Below, one piece after another: positions 1 through 7,928 of a stretch of DNA of 52,637 nt; positions within the stretch are counted from its first letter, which is position 1; each line of letters starts with the position of its first letter. The stretch comes from Curtobacterium pusillum. Lineage in GTDB: Bacteria; Actinomycetota; Actinomycetes; Actinomycetales; Microbacteriaceae. The translations under genes were made by a program, and so were the position numbers. The DNA is taken from assembly GCF_013359865.1 (NCBI RefSeq), contig NZ_JABMCE010000072.1, positions 1-52,637 of the forward strand, given 5' to 3'. Under the pieces are notes generated by a model that saw only the letters and a program-made list of their open reading frames with translations, searched no databases and was not told where the DNA came from.

Positions 1-357
1 GCGCTGGGCGACCCGGGCGTCGGCGACCGCGCGCTCGACCGCGCGGACCGCCTCGGTGTGCCGGGCGAACGCGTCGTCGAGGGTCGTCCCGGGTTCCGAC
101 GCGGCGGGCCGCACCCGTGCCGGCATCCTGACGCCGATCTCGGCGAGCGCCGCGGCGGCCGCCCGGTACTCCTGCGTGACCGTCGCACGAGCTCGCTCGA
201 CCGCGCGCGTCGCGTCGTCCCGTCGGCGGTCCTCGGTGGCGATCGCGGCCGCCTCCACCCGGCGGGCTTCCGCGGCCCGGGCGTCGAGTTCCGTGCCGAC
301 GGTGGAGAGCGCCGCGAGCGCCGTGCGGAACTCCTCGCGCGGATCTCCCGGACTCAC
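1..357 (-). CDS. Partial coiled-coil protein, last gene seen of the chaperone/FtsK operon
   Basis: An open frame of 119 codons runs from a GTG at 357 off the left edge. It starts VSPGDPREEF and is dominated by Ala, Arg, Glu and Asp in a heptad-like pattern (DARAAEARRVEAAA, ATRAVERARATV), so a long alpha-helical coiled coil is likely. No enzymatic motif is visible in the part present. The start overlaps the stop of the FtsK-like gene in a GTGA, as expected for translational coupling, which is the main reason to believe the start. Function unknown. By context it is a partner of the FtsK-like ATPase and the chaperones upstream. Confidence 0.6.
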   Translation of the reverse strand, partial: MSPGDPREEFRTALAALSTVGTELDARAAEARRVEAAAIATEDRRRDDATRAVERARATVTQEYRAAAAALAEIGVRMPARVRPAASEPGTTLDDAFARHTEAVRAVERAVADARVAQR

Positions 358-3077
358 GTCGTGCCCCAGTCGGTGGCGGCGAAGGCGGCGGCCTGGCCGG
401 CGGCGAGGGGCGACGACGGCACGATGACGGTCGGCTCGGGGCGCTGGGTGCTGTCGAGGAGCAGCCCGCGGTTGTCGCGGACCGTCCACGGGACGAGCGG
501 ACCGACGGCGTCCGCGGTCGCTGACCGGTCGAGTCGGAGCAGCAGGAGCCCGTCGATGCTGCCCTCGTTCATCAGGCCGATGTGTGCCTTCCACGTGGCG
601 ACGTTCGTCCACCAGCCGAGCACGTGCACGCCGACCGCCGGGCCGGACACCAGCAGGTCCTGGAACGCCTCGACCGGTCGGTTCGCGAACGCGTCGGGGA
701 CGTCGAGTCCCACGGCGCGGTCGAGCGCGAACCCGACGACGTAGAGCGACGGCGCATCGTCGACCTCCGCGCGGTCCCGGACCACCGAGGCCGTCTCGGC
801 GAGGAACGCGGCCAGGTCGGAGCGACCGACGGTGCGGACCGGGAACCCGAGTCTGGCCATCAGGGCGAGCCATCCGTCCTGGTCCGCTCGACGCCGCCCC
901 TCGTCGTCGAGCAGGTCGACGGCGACGAACTCCGCGTCGCCTCGGGGGTGCTGCATCGCGAGGGACAACGCTGCGGTCTGCAGGACGCCGACCGCGACGT
1001 TCGCCGTGTCCTCGTCGGCGTTCCTGGTGTCCTCCCCCGCACCGAGGACGGCGAGGTGGCGTCCGGGTTCGCGGGAGAGCGGCACCGAGGCCGGCGGTCC
1101 CCCGACGGCGACCGGCATGCCGACGACGGCCGCCGGCGTCGCCCGGCCGCCGATGACCGCGGCGCGGAGGTCCCGGATGACGCCGATCGCGTCGACCGGT
1201 CGCCAACGACGACTGCCGTCGAACACGAGCGGCGGGTGCTCCCGACGTCCGGAGTGCGCCCACCAGGCCCGGCGCGCTCCGGCGAGCTCCTCAGCGTCGG
1301 CCGCGGCGATCACGACCGTCCGGTTCGCCGTCACCTCCCCGTAGTCGAGGTTGAGGATCGCGGTGCCGCGGGCACGGAGCCTCGCGGCGCCGTCGTTGCC
1401 GGGTGCGAGGGATGCGAAGGACTCGGTGAGCGCGTTCTTCAGGGCGATCCGGATCGGGAACTGCGCGAAGATGCCGTTCTCCCGCGTCATGAGCGCGCTG
1501 ATGCCGGCCACGGTCTGCGACGCGAGCACGAGGTGGACCCCGTACGAGCGACCGCGTCGCGCGATCGCCTCGAGCACGCGGGCACCGCGGTCGGCGGTCT
1601 CGTCGGCGGGGTCGAAGAGCATATGGAACTCGTCGACGACGACCACGATCCTGGGCATCACCGCGTCGGGGACGGTCCGCCGGTACGCGGCGATGCTGTC
1701 GCCGTGCGGGCGGAAGAGTCTCGCGCGCCTGGCGAACTCGGCCTCGACGTGTTCGAGAGCAGCGACGCCGAACTCGCGGTCGCTCTCGAGCCCGAGGACC
1801 CTCGCGTGCGGCAGGAAGTCCGGCGACCCCGGCGTCGGTGCGAGCGGGTAGAGGGTGACGCCTTCCTTGAAGTCGAGCAGGTGGAGTTCGAGCTCGTCGG
1901 GCGAGTAGCGGGCGGCGAGGCTGTGCACGACGACGCTGAGGAGGTTCGACTTGCCCTGCCCGACGGCGCCGGTGACGAGCACGTTGTGCCGCTGGTCGAC
2001 CGCGTCGCCCAGGGTGACCTCGACGGTGCGGCTGCCCTCGGCGCCGACCGCGAACGTGATGCGCTCGGCGCTCGACGTCGCCCACGGTGCGTCGAGCGGC
2101 TGCACGCGGGTGAAGGGCACCGCGGGCACGCTCGCCGCCGTGATGCGGGCGGCGAGCGCGTCGGCTTCCGCGGTGATCGTCGCGATCGGCACGGGCGGGA
2201 CCTCGACGCGCCATCCCGGCGCCGCTTCCCACACCATCCCGCCCTCGACCGCGCGGAGGGTCGGGTCGGCCCGGTCGTCCCGGTCGTCCTCGGTCGCGAC
2301 GACGAAGGTGACGCCGGCCGCCGGTCCGACCGCCATGAGGGTCGCGAGGCGGCGTGCGGCGTCCTCATCGCTCCCGGTCGGGTCCTCGAGGAGCACGACG
2401 AGCACGAGCCGGCCGACCGGCGAGTCCTCGCGGCGCCGGAAGGAGAGCAGGTCGGGACTCTGTCCACGCATCATCTCGGTGGTGCGGTGCACCTCGGCGG
2501 TGAGCTCGTCGAGCACGACGGCGAACTCCGTCCGGCCGGAGACGACGCGCAGCGACTCGGGCGCGGCAGCGCGGATCGCCGCGAACGGTGCGAGCGCGCC
2601 GGACATCGCCGGGTCGTACGCGACGACGTCGAGCTGCCCCGGTGCGGTCCGTCGCAGGGCCTCGAGCATCGCGCGCCGGACCACGGGGAGCGCGGCGTCC
2701 GGCGCGGCGTGCACGATCAGGTTCGCCGAGCCGATGAGCGGGACGACGAGCGGCGCGACGATCTCCTCGTTGACGCCGGCGTCCCGTCCGCTGAGCCGGA
2801 CCTCGCCGAGCGACACGTGGTCGGCGACGGCGAGCGGCCCGTCCTCGGGTGCGGTGAGGAGCCGGGCCGCGTCGCGCGCCCGGAGGCGCATCTCGGTCAC
2901 CCGCTGCGCCGCCGTGTTCCGCGCGACGACCAGTGCGTGCTCACGCGCCGCACGGTGCGCGGTGACCCGCGTGGCGGCCGCACCCCGCGCCTCCAGGCCG
3001 AGCGCATCGAGCGCCCCGAGGACGGACGCGTGGGTCGCGGCCAGCGCCGCAGCGGCGGCCTCAGACGCCGACGGCAC
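354..3077 (-). CDS. FtsK/SpoIIIE-type ATPase (tandem P-loop protein)
   Basis: About 907 residues. The first ~130 residues are helical and Ala-rich. A FtsK/SpoIIIE-like ATPase core follows, with Walker A GAVGQGKS near residues 368-375 and Walker B (VVVVDEFHMLF) near 474-487, then a LASQT segment typical of FtsK/EccC motors. A second Rossmann-like half begins near residue 674 with GAGEDTRN where a P-loop would be; it lacks GKS and so is probably non-catalytic, as in the degenerate repeats of EccC-type ATPases. No gamma (KOPS-reading) domain and no FtsK membrane domain are seen, so this is not the divisome FtsK. The GTG at 3077 was chosen because it overlaps the GrpE-like stop; a longer in-frame start exists at 3122. 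The substrate (DNA or protein) cannot be told from sequence. Confidence 0.85.
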   Translation of the reverse strand: MPSASEAAAAALAATHASVLGALDALGLEARGAAATRVTAHRAAREHALVVARNTAAQRVTEMRLRARDAARLLTAPEDGPLAVADHVSLGEVRLSGRDAGVNEEIVAPLVVPLIGSANLIVHAAPDAALPVVRRAMLEALRRTAPGQLDVVAYDPAMSGALAPFAAIRAAAPESLRVVSGRTEFAVVLDELTAEVHRTTEMMRGQSPDLLSFRRREDSPVGRLVLVVLLEDPTGSDEDAARRLATLMAVGPAAGVTFVVATEDDRDDRADPTLRAVEGGMVWEAAPGWRVEVPPVPIATITAEADALAARITAASVPAVPFTRVQPLDAPWATSSAERITFAVGAEGSRTVEVTLGDAVDQRHNVLVTGAVGQGKSNLLSVVVHSLAARYSPDELELHLLDFKEGVTLYPLAPTPGSPDFLPHARVLGLESDREFGVAALEHVEAEFARRARLFRPHGDSIAAYRRTVPDAVMPRIVVVVDEFHMLFDPADETADRGARVLEAIARRGRSYGVHLVLASQTVAGISALMTRENGIFAQFPIRIALKNALTESFASLAPGNDGAARLRARGTAILNLDYGEVTANRTVVIAAADAEELAGARRAWWAHSGRREHPPLVFDGSRRWRPVDAIGVIRDLRAAVIGGRATPAAVVGMPVAVGGPPASVPLSREPGRHLAVLGAGEDTRNADEDTANVAVGVLQTAALSLAMQHPRGDAEFVAVDLLDDEGRRRADQDGWLALMARLGFPVRTVGRSDLAAFLAETASVVRDRAEVDDAPSLYVVGFALDRAVGLDVPDAFANRPVEAFQDLLVSGPAVGVHVLGWWTNVATWKAHIGLMNEGSIDGLLLLRLDRSATADAVGPLVPWTVRDNRGLLLDSTQRPEPTVIVPSSPLAAGQAAAFAATDWGTT

Positions 3078-3612
3078 CGTCGTCCGCCGCGGTCGTGCGC
3101 GGGGCCACGGCGATCGTGACACGCGAGGGGCGGAGGAGGCGGTCGCCGATGCGGTACCCGTCGCGGTGCACGACGACCACCGATCCGACGGGAGTGCGCT
3201 CGTCGGCGGGGACGGTCGCGACCGCCTCGTGGAAGCGCGCGTCGAACCCGCCGTCGTGCTCGACGGGGAGGACCTGGCGGCGCGCGAACGCCTCGAGCAC
3301 CTCGTCGACCGCCGAGTCGACGAGGGCCTCGCTGACCGGCTCGTCGCGCAGTCGGTCGATCGCGAGGAGGAGTTCGAGGACGAGTGACTCGAGGGCGCGC
3401 GACCGGAGGAGTTCCTGGGACTCGCGGAGCTGGTCCTGCACGGTCGCGTACAGCGACGCGCGCGCCCGGTCCTCGGCGAGTCGTCGGACGAAGAGGTCGC
3501 GGAGCTGCGCGACCTCCTCGCGCAGCCCGTCGACCGCCTCGGCGACGCCGGGCGCGGTCGAGGCGACGCCGGGCGCGGTCGAGGCGACGCCGGGCGTGGT
3601 CGTCTCGCTCAT
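3061..3612 (-). CDS. GrpE-like nucleotide exchange factor
   Basis: A 183-residue protein beginning MSETTTPGV. An N-terminal repeat (APGVAST) leads into a long coiled coil (VAQLRDLFVRRLAEDRAR...), then a GrpE-like beta domain at about residues 125-175 with the family pattern FDARFHEAVATVP...PVGSVVVVHRDGYRIGDRLLRPS. GrpE releases ADP from Hsp70 proteins. Here the partner should be the DnaK-like protein encoded two genes upstream rather than the housekeeping DnaK. The ATG at 3612 overlaps the stop of the J/TPR gene (ATGA), and its own stop lies inside the start region of the FtsK-like gene. It is divergent from housekeeping GrpE in length and N terminus. Confidence 0.85.
   Translation of the reverse strand: MSETTTPGVASTAPGVASTAPGVAEAVDGLREEVAQLRDLFVRRLAEDRARASLYATVQDQLRESQELLRSRALESLVLELLLAIDRLRDEPVSEALVDSAVDEVLEAFARRQVLPVEHDGGFDARFHEAVATVPADERTPVGSVVVVHRDGYRIGDRLLRPSRVTIAVAPRTTAADDGAVGV
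3541..3602. repeat. 21-bp tandem repeat (about 3 copies) inside the GrpE-like gene
   Basis: Three near-identical 21-bp units (ggcgacgccgggcgcggtcg plus one base) begin at 3541, 3562 and 3583. They encode repeated APGVAST just before the coiled coil. Being in frame, unit changes would alter tail length without frameshift. Confidence 0.85.
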
Positions 3613-4736
3613 CGTGCGTCCTGGAGGCCCGTCGCGGCGACCGCCTTGTCGGAGTGCTTCCGACGCCACTTCCAGTTCGCCATCCGGTGCCGCATCACCA
3701 TCACGACGATGAGCAGGACCATCAGCACGATGCCGAGCGTCGTCAGGCCCCCGGAACCGCCGCCGAGCCCGAACAGGACCACGAAGATCGCGACGAAGTA
3801 CCCGAACACGTACGCCCGCACGTGCTGCGACGGGTGGTTCCGCACCTTCGCGGACTCGTCGACGTGGGCGCGGAACTCCTGGATGTGGCCGATGAGCTCC
3901 GGGTCCGAGATGCGCAGGTCGTCGATCACGGCGAGCACCTGGTAGCCCTGGTCGAGCTGGGCCTGGCTGAGGATCGAGCTGGTCCCGTCGGGGTACTTCG
4001 ACCAGCGGCTGGCGGCGTAGTCCGCGAGGACCGCGGCGTAGGAGTGCTGGAACGAGTCGACCTCCGGGTGCTCCTCGGCCGCCTGCTTGAGGATCGGCAG
4101 CGCCTCCTCGTACTCGTCGAGTGCGGCGTGCGACATCGCGGCGCCGACCGCATTGGACGGGTCGCCGGGGTCGAGTGCTGCGGCGCGCTCGAAGGCCGCG
4201 AGGGCCTGCCGCCAGTTCTCGGTGCCGGAGTAGACGTCGGCGAGGTCGCTGTACAGCGCCGCCGAGGTCGGGTCGAGGCGGATCGCCTCGAGGAACGCGA
4301 ACTCGGCGTCGGCGGTGTTGCCGAGGTGGTTCGACGAGGTCCCGCGCATCGCCCACGCGAGCGGGACGTCCGGGGTGTTCGTCGTGGCCTCCCGCGCGGC
4401 CATGTTCGCGGCGCTCGCGTTCCCGTCCTGCAGGTGCTGCGCGGCGATGGCGACCCAGTCACGTGCGCCGGCGGTCGAGTGGCCGGATGCCCTGGCCGCC
4501 TCGGTCTCGGCGGCGAGCTGCCGGTCGTACGCGGTGCGGCGCGCCGCGTCGAGGAGGACCTGTTCCGCCTCGGCGAGCCTCGCGGTCATCTGCTCGGCCG
4601 CGGCACGGGTCTCGGCCTTCGGCAGCGTCGCTCGCTTCCGCCAGGTCGTCCGCTGCTGCTTGATCGCGTCGGTGATCGTCGTGGTGTCGGCGTGCTGGGC
4701 GACGTCGAGCACCTCGTAGTAGTTCACGAGTGCCAT
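3609..4736 (-). CDS. Membrane-anchored TPR protein with degenerate J-like domain
   Basis: A 375-residue protein. Residues 5-75 read like a J domain (NYYEVLDV at the start of helix I, AYDRQL at the end of helix IV), but the HPD tripeptide needed to stimulate Hsp70 is missing: the II-III loop reads RKRATLPKAE. A middle region of helical repeats (about 90-270) looks like TPRs (ALAAFERAAALDPGDPSNAVG). The C terminus has two hydrophobic segments (about 305-345) and a basic tail, so it should sit in the membrane with the TPR part cytosolic. The ATG is preceded by GGAGC. It lies between the DnaK-like and GrpE-like genes. It probably recruits the DnaK-like ATPase to the membrane; loss of HPD makes classical J activity doubtful. 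Confidence 0.8.
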   Translation of the reverse strand: MALVNYYEVLDVAQHADTTTITDAIKQQRTTWRKRATLPKAETRAAAEQMTARLAEAEQVLLDAARRTAYDRQLAAETEAARASGHSTAGARDWVAIAAQHLQDGNASAANMAAREATTNTPDVPLAWAMRGTSSNHLGNTADAEFAFLEAIRLDPTSAALYSDLADVYSGTENWRQALAAFERAAALDPGDPSNAVGAAMSHAALDEYEEALPILKQAAEEHPEVDSFQHSYAAVLADYAASRWSKYPDGTSSILSQAQLDQGYQVLAVIDDLRISDPELIGHIQEFRAHVDESAKVRNHPSQHVRAYVFGYFVAIFVVLFGLGGGSGGLTTLGIVLMVLLIVVMVMRHRMANWKWRRKHSDKAVAATGLQDAR

Positions 4737-4746
4737 GGGATGCTCC

Positions 4747-4782
4747 GGTTCGGGTTCGGGTTCGGGTTCGGGTTCGGGTTCG
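4747..4782. repeat. Hexanucleotide repeat, six perfect GGTTCG copies
   Basis: Six exact tandem copies of GGTTCG (CGAACC on the minus strand) fill most of the 63-bp gap between the DnaK-like stop and the J/TPR start, ending about 10 bp upstream of the start. In this position, copy-number slippage would change the spacing or RNA structure between the two cistrons rather than a reading frame. Confidence 0.95.
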
Positions 4783-4799
4783 GTGGGTACGAGCGGTGG

Positions 4800-6350
4800 T
4801 CAGGAGACGGTGAGCGCGGACACCCGCGTCGCCGCGGCGGCGACCTGCGCGTCGCTCAGGGCGGTCCGGGCGTCCGTCTCGAACGAGGCGATGCGCACGC
4901 CGGCGGTCAGGTCCTCGACCTCGATGAACACCGTCTGGTCGATGTCGTAGTGGTAGGTCACCCGGACGCGGGCGCCCCGCGGGTACGGCGGGATCGGGAC
5001 GAGCTCCTCGCGGATGACGGTGACGTACTCGGGATCGGAGTCGTCGCCCTCGGTGACCTGCACGTTGATCCCCGTCTGCCCGTCCGTCGTGGTCGTGAAC
5101 ACGTCGCTGTGGGTCGACGGGACCTTGCTGTTGCGCGGGATGATGATGCTGTTCACCTCGTGGGTGGTGCCGTGCTCGAGCGTGATGACACCGAGGCTCT
5201 GCGACGTGACGTCCTGCACGACGAAGCCGACCGCCGCCGGGACCACCTGTCCGCCGCCCGCCGTCGCCGGTTCGGTGCGCTCCATCGAGGCCTGGACGGC
5301 AGCGCCGAGCGCGACGGCCTGGTCCGGGTCGACCGTGCGGTCGGCCGGTCGACCGGCGAGGCCCTCGACCATCGCGCGGACCATCGGCATCCGCGTCGAA
5401 CCACCGACGAGCAGCACGTGGTCGACGTCCGCCCAGCGCAACGACGCCTCCTCCAGCACGGACTCGGTGAGGTCCCGCGTCCGCGCGAGCAGGTCGGCGG
5501 TCGCCCGCTCGAAGTCGGCCCGTTCGATCCGCACCCGGTACTGCTGGCCGCCGGCGGACAGGTGCACGTTCGCGGTGGACACGGTCGTCAGGCTGCGCTT
5601 GGCCATCTCCGCCTTCTCGCGGAGCATCGTCACGTCGCCGGGCGCGTCGAGCAGGTCCGGTCCGCCCTGCGCCTGCACCGCCTCGGCGATCAGCGAGATG
5701 AGCGCGTTGTCGAAGTCGAACCCGCCGAGGTTCCGGTCGCCGTCGGTCGCGATGACGTCGAACACGCCGTCCGTGATCCGCATGACCGTGACGTCGAAGG
5801 TGCCGCCGCCGAGGTCGTAGACGAGCACGGTCCCCGGCGCGTGGTCATCGGCCCCGAGTGCGTCGAGTCCGAACGAGAGCGCTGCGGCGGTCGGTTCGTT
5901 GAGCACGCGCAGCACCTCGAGGCCGGCAATGGTCCCCGCCTGCCTGGTCGCGGTGCGTCGTGCGTCGTCGAAGTACGCCGGGACGGTGATGACGGCGGAG
6001 GTCACGGGCTCGCCGAGCGCGAGCTCCGCGTCCTCCTTGAGACGCTTGAGGATGATCGCCGAGATCTCGACGGCCCCGTAGGACGTCCCGCCCTCGGAGT
6101 CGAACTTCCAGTCGGGGTCGCCCATGAACCGCTTGACGAAGTCGATGTAGGCGTCCGGGTCGCTCGCCGCCGAGTGCTTCGCCATGGTGCCGACGATGGG
6201 TTCGTCCTGACCGTCGAAGCTCTGGAAGAGCACCACGGAGGGGGTGATCGGGTCGCCGTCGCGGTTCACGAGGATCCGGGGCTGCCCGTCGTCGCCGAGC
6301 ACGGCGACCGCGGAGTAGGTGGTGCCGAGGTCGATGCCGACAGCGCTCAT
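4800..6350 (-). CDS. Hsp70 (DnaK)-like chaperone lacking the C-terminal lid
   Basis: About 516 residues. The actin-like ATPase domain is intact: IDLGTTYSAVAV near residue 6, NEPTAAALSFG, DLGGGTFDVTVM near 180, and LVGGSTRMP near 315. A beta-sandwich substrate-binding region follows, but the protein ends shortly after it, about 100 residues before a normal DnaK, so the helical lid is absent. The interdomain linker is not the usual DVLLLDV; the region reads VQDVTSQSLGVITL. The ATG at 6350 was chosen because GGGGG sits about 6 bases upstream; another ATG is at 6362. First gene of the chaperone-FtsK operon. The housekeeping dnaK normally has a dedicated operon, so this is a paralog with a specialised client. 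Confidence 0.92.
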   Translation of the reverse strand: MSAVGIDLGTTYSAVAVLGDDGQPRILVNRDGDPITPSVVLFQSFDGQDEPIVGTMAKHSAASDPDAYIDFVKRFMGDPDWKFDSEGGTSYGAVEISAIILKRLKEDAELALGEPVTSAVITVPAYFDDARRTATRQAGTIAGLEVLRVLNEPTAAALSFGLDALGADDHAPGTVLVYDLGGGTFDVTVMRITDGVFDVIATDGDRNLGGFDFDNALISLIAEAVQAQGGPDLLDAPGDVTMLREKAEMAKRSLTTVSTANVHLSAGGQQYRVRIERADFERATADLLARTRDLTESVLEEASLRWADVDHVLLVGGSTRMPMVRAMVEGLAGRPADRTVDPDQAVALGAAVQASMERTEPATAGGGQVVPAAVGFVVQDVTSQSLGVITLEHGTTHEVNSIIIPRNSKVPSTHSDVFTTTTDGQTGINVQVTEGDDSDPEYVTVIREELVPIPPYPRGARVRVTYHYDIDQTVFIEVEDLTAGVRIASFETDARTALSDAQVAAAATRVSALTVS

Positions 6351-6369
6351 CAGTGCCCCCATGGGTGCG

Positions 6370-6431
6370 GGCGACGCGGGTCGTCGCCGGGACTTCCGAC
6401 GATTCGGGATGATCGCCGTGGGATGACGCTA
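6370..6431 (-). promoter_or_regulatory. Leader of the chaperone operon: candidate -10 (TAGCGT) and hairpin
   Basis: On the minus strand, TAGCGT (6431-6426) is a plausible actinobacterial -10. The leader then contains a 7-bp hairpin, GGCGACG-ACCCG-CGTCGCC (6388-6370), ending about 20 bases before the start codon. I see no HAIR (HspR) or CIRCE (HrcA) element, so classical heat-shock control is not indicated. Confidence 0.35.
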
Positions 6432-6485
6432 GGAGCGCGGCCGCGGTCACCACGAGAGTGTTGTTCCGCCGCCGCTCTTCTGGTA

Positions 6486-7490
6486 TCACGAGGGTTCCTC
6501 GATCCCGAGGGCGGCCCGGACGACGCTCCTGACCGTCACCCATTCGGGGGTGGACGGCGCGGTCCGCATCGACGACGCGTACCGAGCGAAGTCCGGCGCG
6601 GGGATCCCGGCGACCTCGAGCGCGAGCGTCCGGATCCGGCGCACATCCGCACGGGAGAGCGGGAGACGGTCGAGCGCAGCTCCCGACAGCCACACCGCGG
6701 GCGGGAGGGCCAGCGCCGCGTCGAGGAGCGGCTGCAGGTCGCCCGCCAGGCTGAGGCCGAGGGACTGCCGCATCGCGAGTGGGGTCTCCAGGTGATAACG
6801 GATCGGGATATCAGCGTCGCGGATCCGCTCCGCGAGCGAGTCGAGGTGGTCGGCCAGCCACGAGTCCGGGACCAGGTACCGCACACCCGCCTCCGCGAGC
6901 CGGAGCCGCACCACCGGGTGCAGACCCGGGTGCGCTACCGCGACGACGGGCACGGTCGCCAGACGGTCGCCGAGCGCACGGAGCGTACGGATTGGCGCGT
7001 ACGGGTCGAGGCGGTCGCGGCTCGCGACCTTCGCGAGCACGACGTCCCAGACACCGATGGTCGCCGGGTCGAGCTCGGAGACGCGGTCGGCCCAGCAGAG
7101 GATCCCGTGGTCGGCGAGCACCGATCGCACGCCCGCCCGGAAGATCGGGTCGTCCGACACGACGAGTGCTGCCGTCCGCGTCGCCACCCCCGCGGCGATG
7201 AGCCGCTCGGTCTCGAGGAGCCGGCGCCGGTCGACCGGAGAGCGTCCGGCCCCGTCAACCTCGACGTGTGCACGGCGTTCGCCCGTCAAGGCCGCCATCC
7301 GGCGCCGGATCGTGGCCGCCGACCGCCCACGTCGCACCTGGTCGACGAGGTACGCGAAGAGGTGCCGCTCCTGGAGCTCGTGGACGGCGGCCTCGACACC
7401 CAGTCGGTTGCACCACGCGGCCACGTCGTTGAGGTCGCCGCGGTAGGCGCGCATCGTCGCGGGGGAGAGGGGCGGGCGGGCAGCGGGCAA
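6486..7490 (-). CDS. Recombinase core-binding domain fused to a pseudo-receiver domain
   Basis: About 334 residues. The N terminus (LSPATMRAYRGDLNDVAAWC ... SAATIRRRMAAL) matches the SAM-like core-binding domain of tyrosine recombinases, but no catalytic domain (R-H-R-Y) follows. Residues ~110-235 resemble a NarL-type receiver (ALVVSDDPIFRAGVRSVLADHG), yet the phosphoacceptor position reads WDVVLAKVA instead of ...LLDL and the conserved Lys is replaced in GVRYLVPDSW, so phosphorylation is unlikely. The last ~100 residues (LSRADVRRIRTL ... VTVRSVVRAALG) may be a degenerate LuxR-type helix-turn-helix. The start is uncertain: TTG 7490 keeps the whole first helix, ATG 7454 would remove its beginning. 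It lies upstream of the chaperone operon on the same strand and may regulate it. Confidence 0.6.
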   Translation of the reverse strand: MPAARPPLSPATMRAYRGDLNDVAAWCNRLGVEAAVHELQERHLFAYLVDQVRRGRSAATIRRRMAALTGERRAHVEVDGAGRSPVDRRRLLETERLIAAGVATRTAALVVSDDPIFRAGVRSVLADHGILCWADRVSELDPATIGVWDVVLAKVASRDRLDPYAPIRTLRALGDRLATVPVVAVAHPGLHPVVRLRLAEAGVRYLVPDSWLADHLDSLAERIRDADIPIRYHLETPLAMRQSLGLSLAGDLQPLLDAALALPPAVWLSGAALDRLPLSRADVRRIRTLALEVAGIPAPDFARYASSMRTAPSTPEWVTVRSVVRAALGIEEPS

Positions 7491-7659
7491 GGGCGTTCCG
7501 TTCGGGATCGGGTCGAGCCGATCGTGACAGCCGTGCCACCGTCCGGGGGCCGGACCGGACAAACCGGAAAAAGCGGAAAGGACGGGCCCCTGGCGTTCGG
7601 ACACCGTGGTTCGATCCGAGGACACACCTTCCACCCGCACACGGTCCAGGAGCACACGC

Positions 7660-7806
7660 ATGGCCGACGACAAGTACGACCAAGTCCTCACCAAGGCGAA
7701 GATCAAGGGGGTCAGCTCGCTCGACCGGAACGAACTCGAACTCTTCAAGCGGCTCACGAAGGAGGGCAGCGCGCGAGGACGCGAAGCGAACCGACTCGTT
7801 GACTAA
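7660..7806 (+). CDS. Small hypothetical protein (48 residues)
   Basis: Begins MADDKYDQVLTKAKIKG and ends REANRLVD. It is highly charged and helical with no membrane segment or known motif. AGGAG lies about 7 bases before the ATG, a strong ribosome-binding site, and this supports a real gene despite the small size. It is divergent from the recombinase/pseudo-receiver gene. I do not recognise the family. The balanced amino-acid use (few Arg or Pro) argues against a GC-shadow ORF. Confidence 0.6.
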   Translation: MADDKYDQVLTKAKIKGVSSLDRNELELFKRLTKEGSARGREANRLVD

Positions 7807-7928
7807 GGAATCAACGGCTGCTCGCCGGGATGCTGGTCACTGTCGGGCTGAGCGCCGCCGTCTTGCCGGACCTCTCGAACATCGGTGCGTCCTCGGTCGC
7901 AGTAGAACCGGTCGCTGCCGCCTAGTAC

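Noticed and set aside
582..3119. 845-codon plus-strand open frame opposite the FtsK-like gene
   Set aside because: No recognisable domain and highly charged shadow composition; the minus strand has Walker A and B motifs.
4735..4950. Plus-strand ORF encoding a Gly-Ser repeat protein
   Set aside because: The GS stretch is only the translation of the GGTTCG repeat, and the rest is antisense to the DnaK-like gene.
6363..6485. HAIR or CIRCE heat-shock operator before the DnaK-like operon
   Set aside because: Neither CTTGAGT-N7-ACTCAAG nor the CIRCE repeat is found; only a local hairpin and a weak -10.
3384..7802. 1472-codon plus-strand open frame opposite the chaperone operon
   Set aside because: Very Arg/Gly/Val-rich translation with no family features, antisense to four genes with clear domains. 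A typical shadow in GC-rich DNA.
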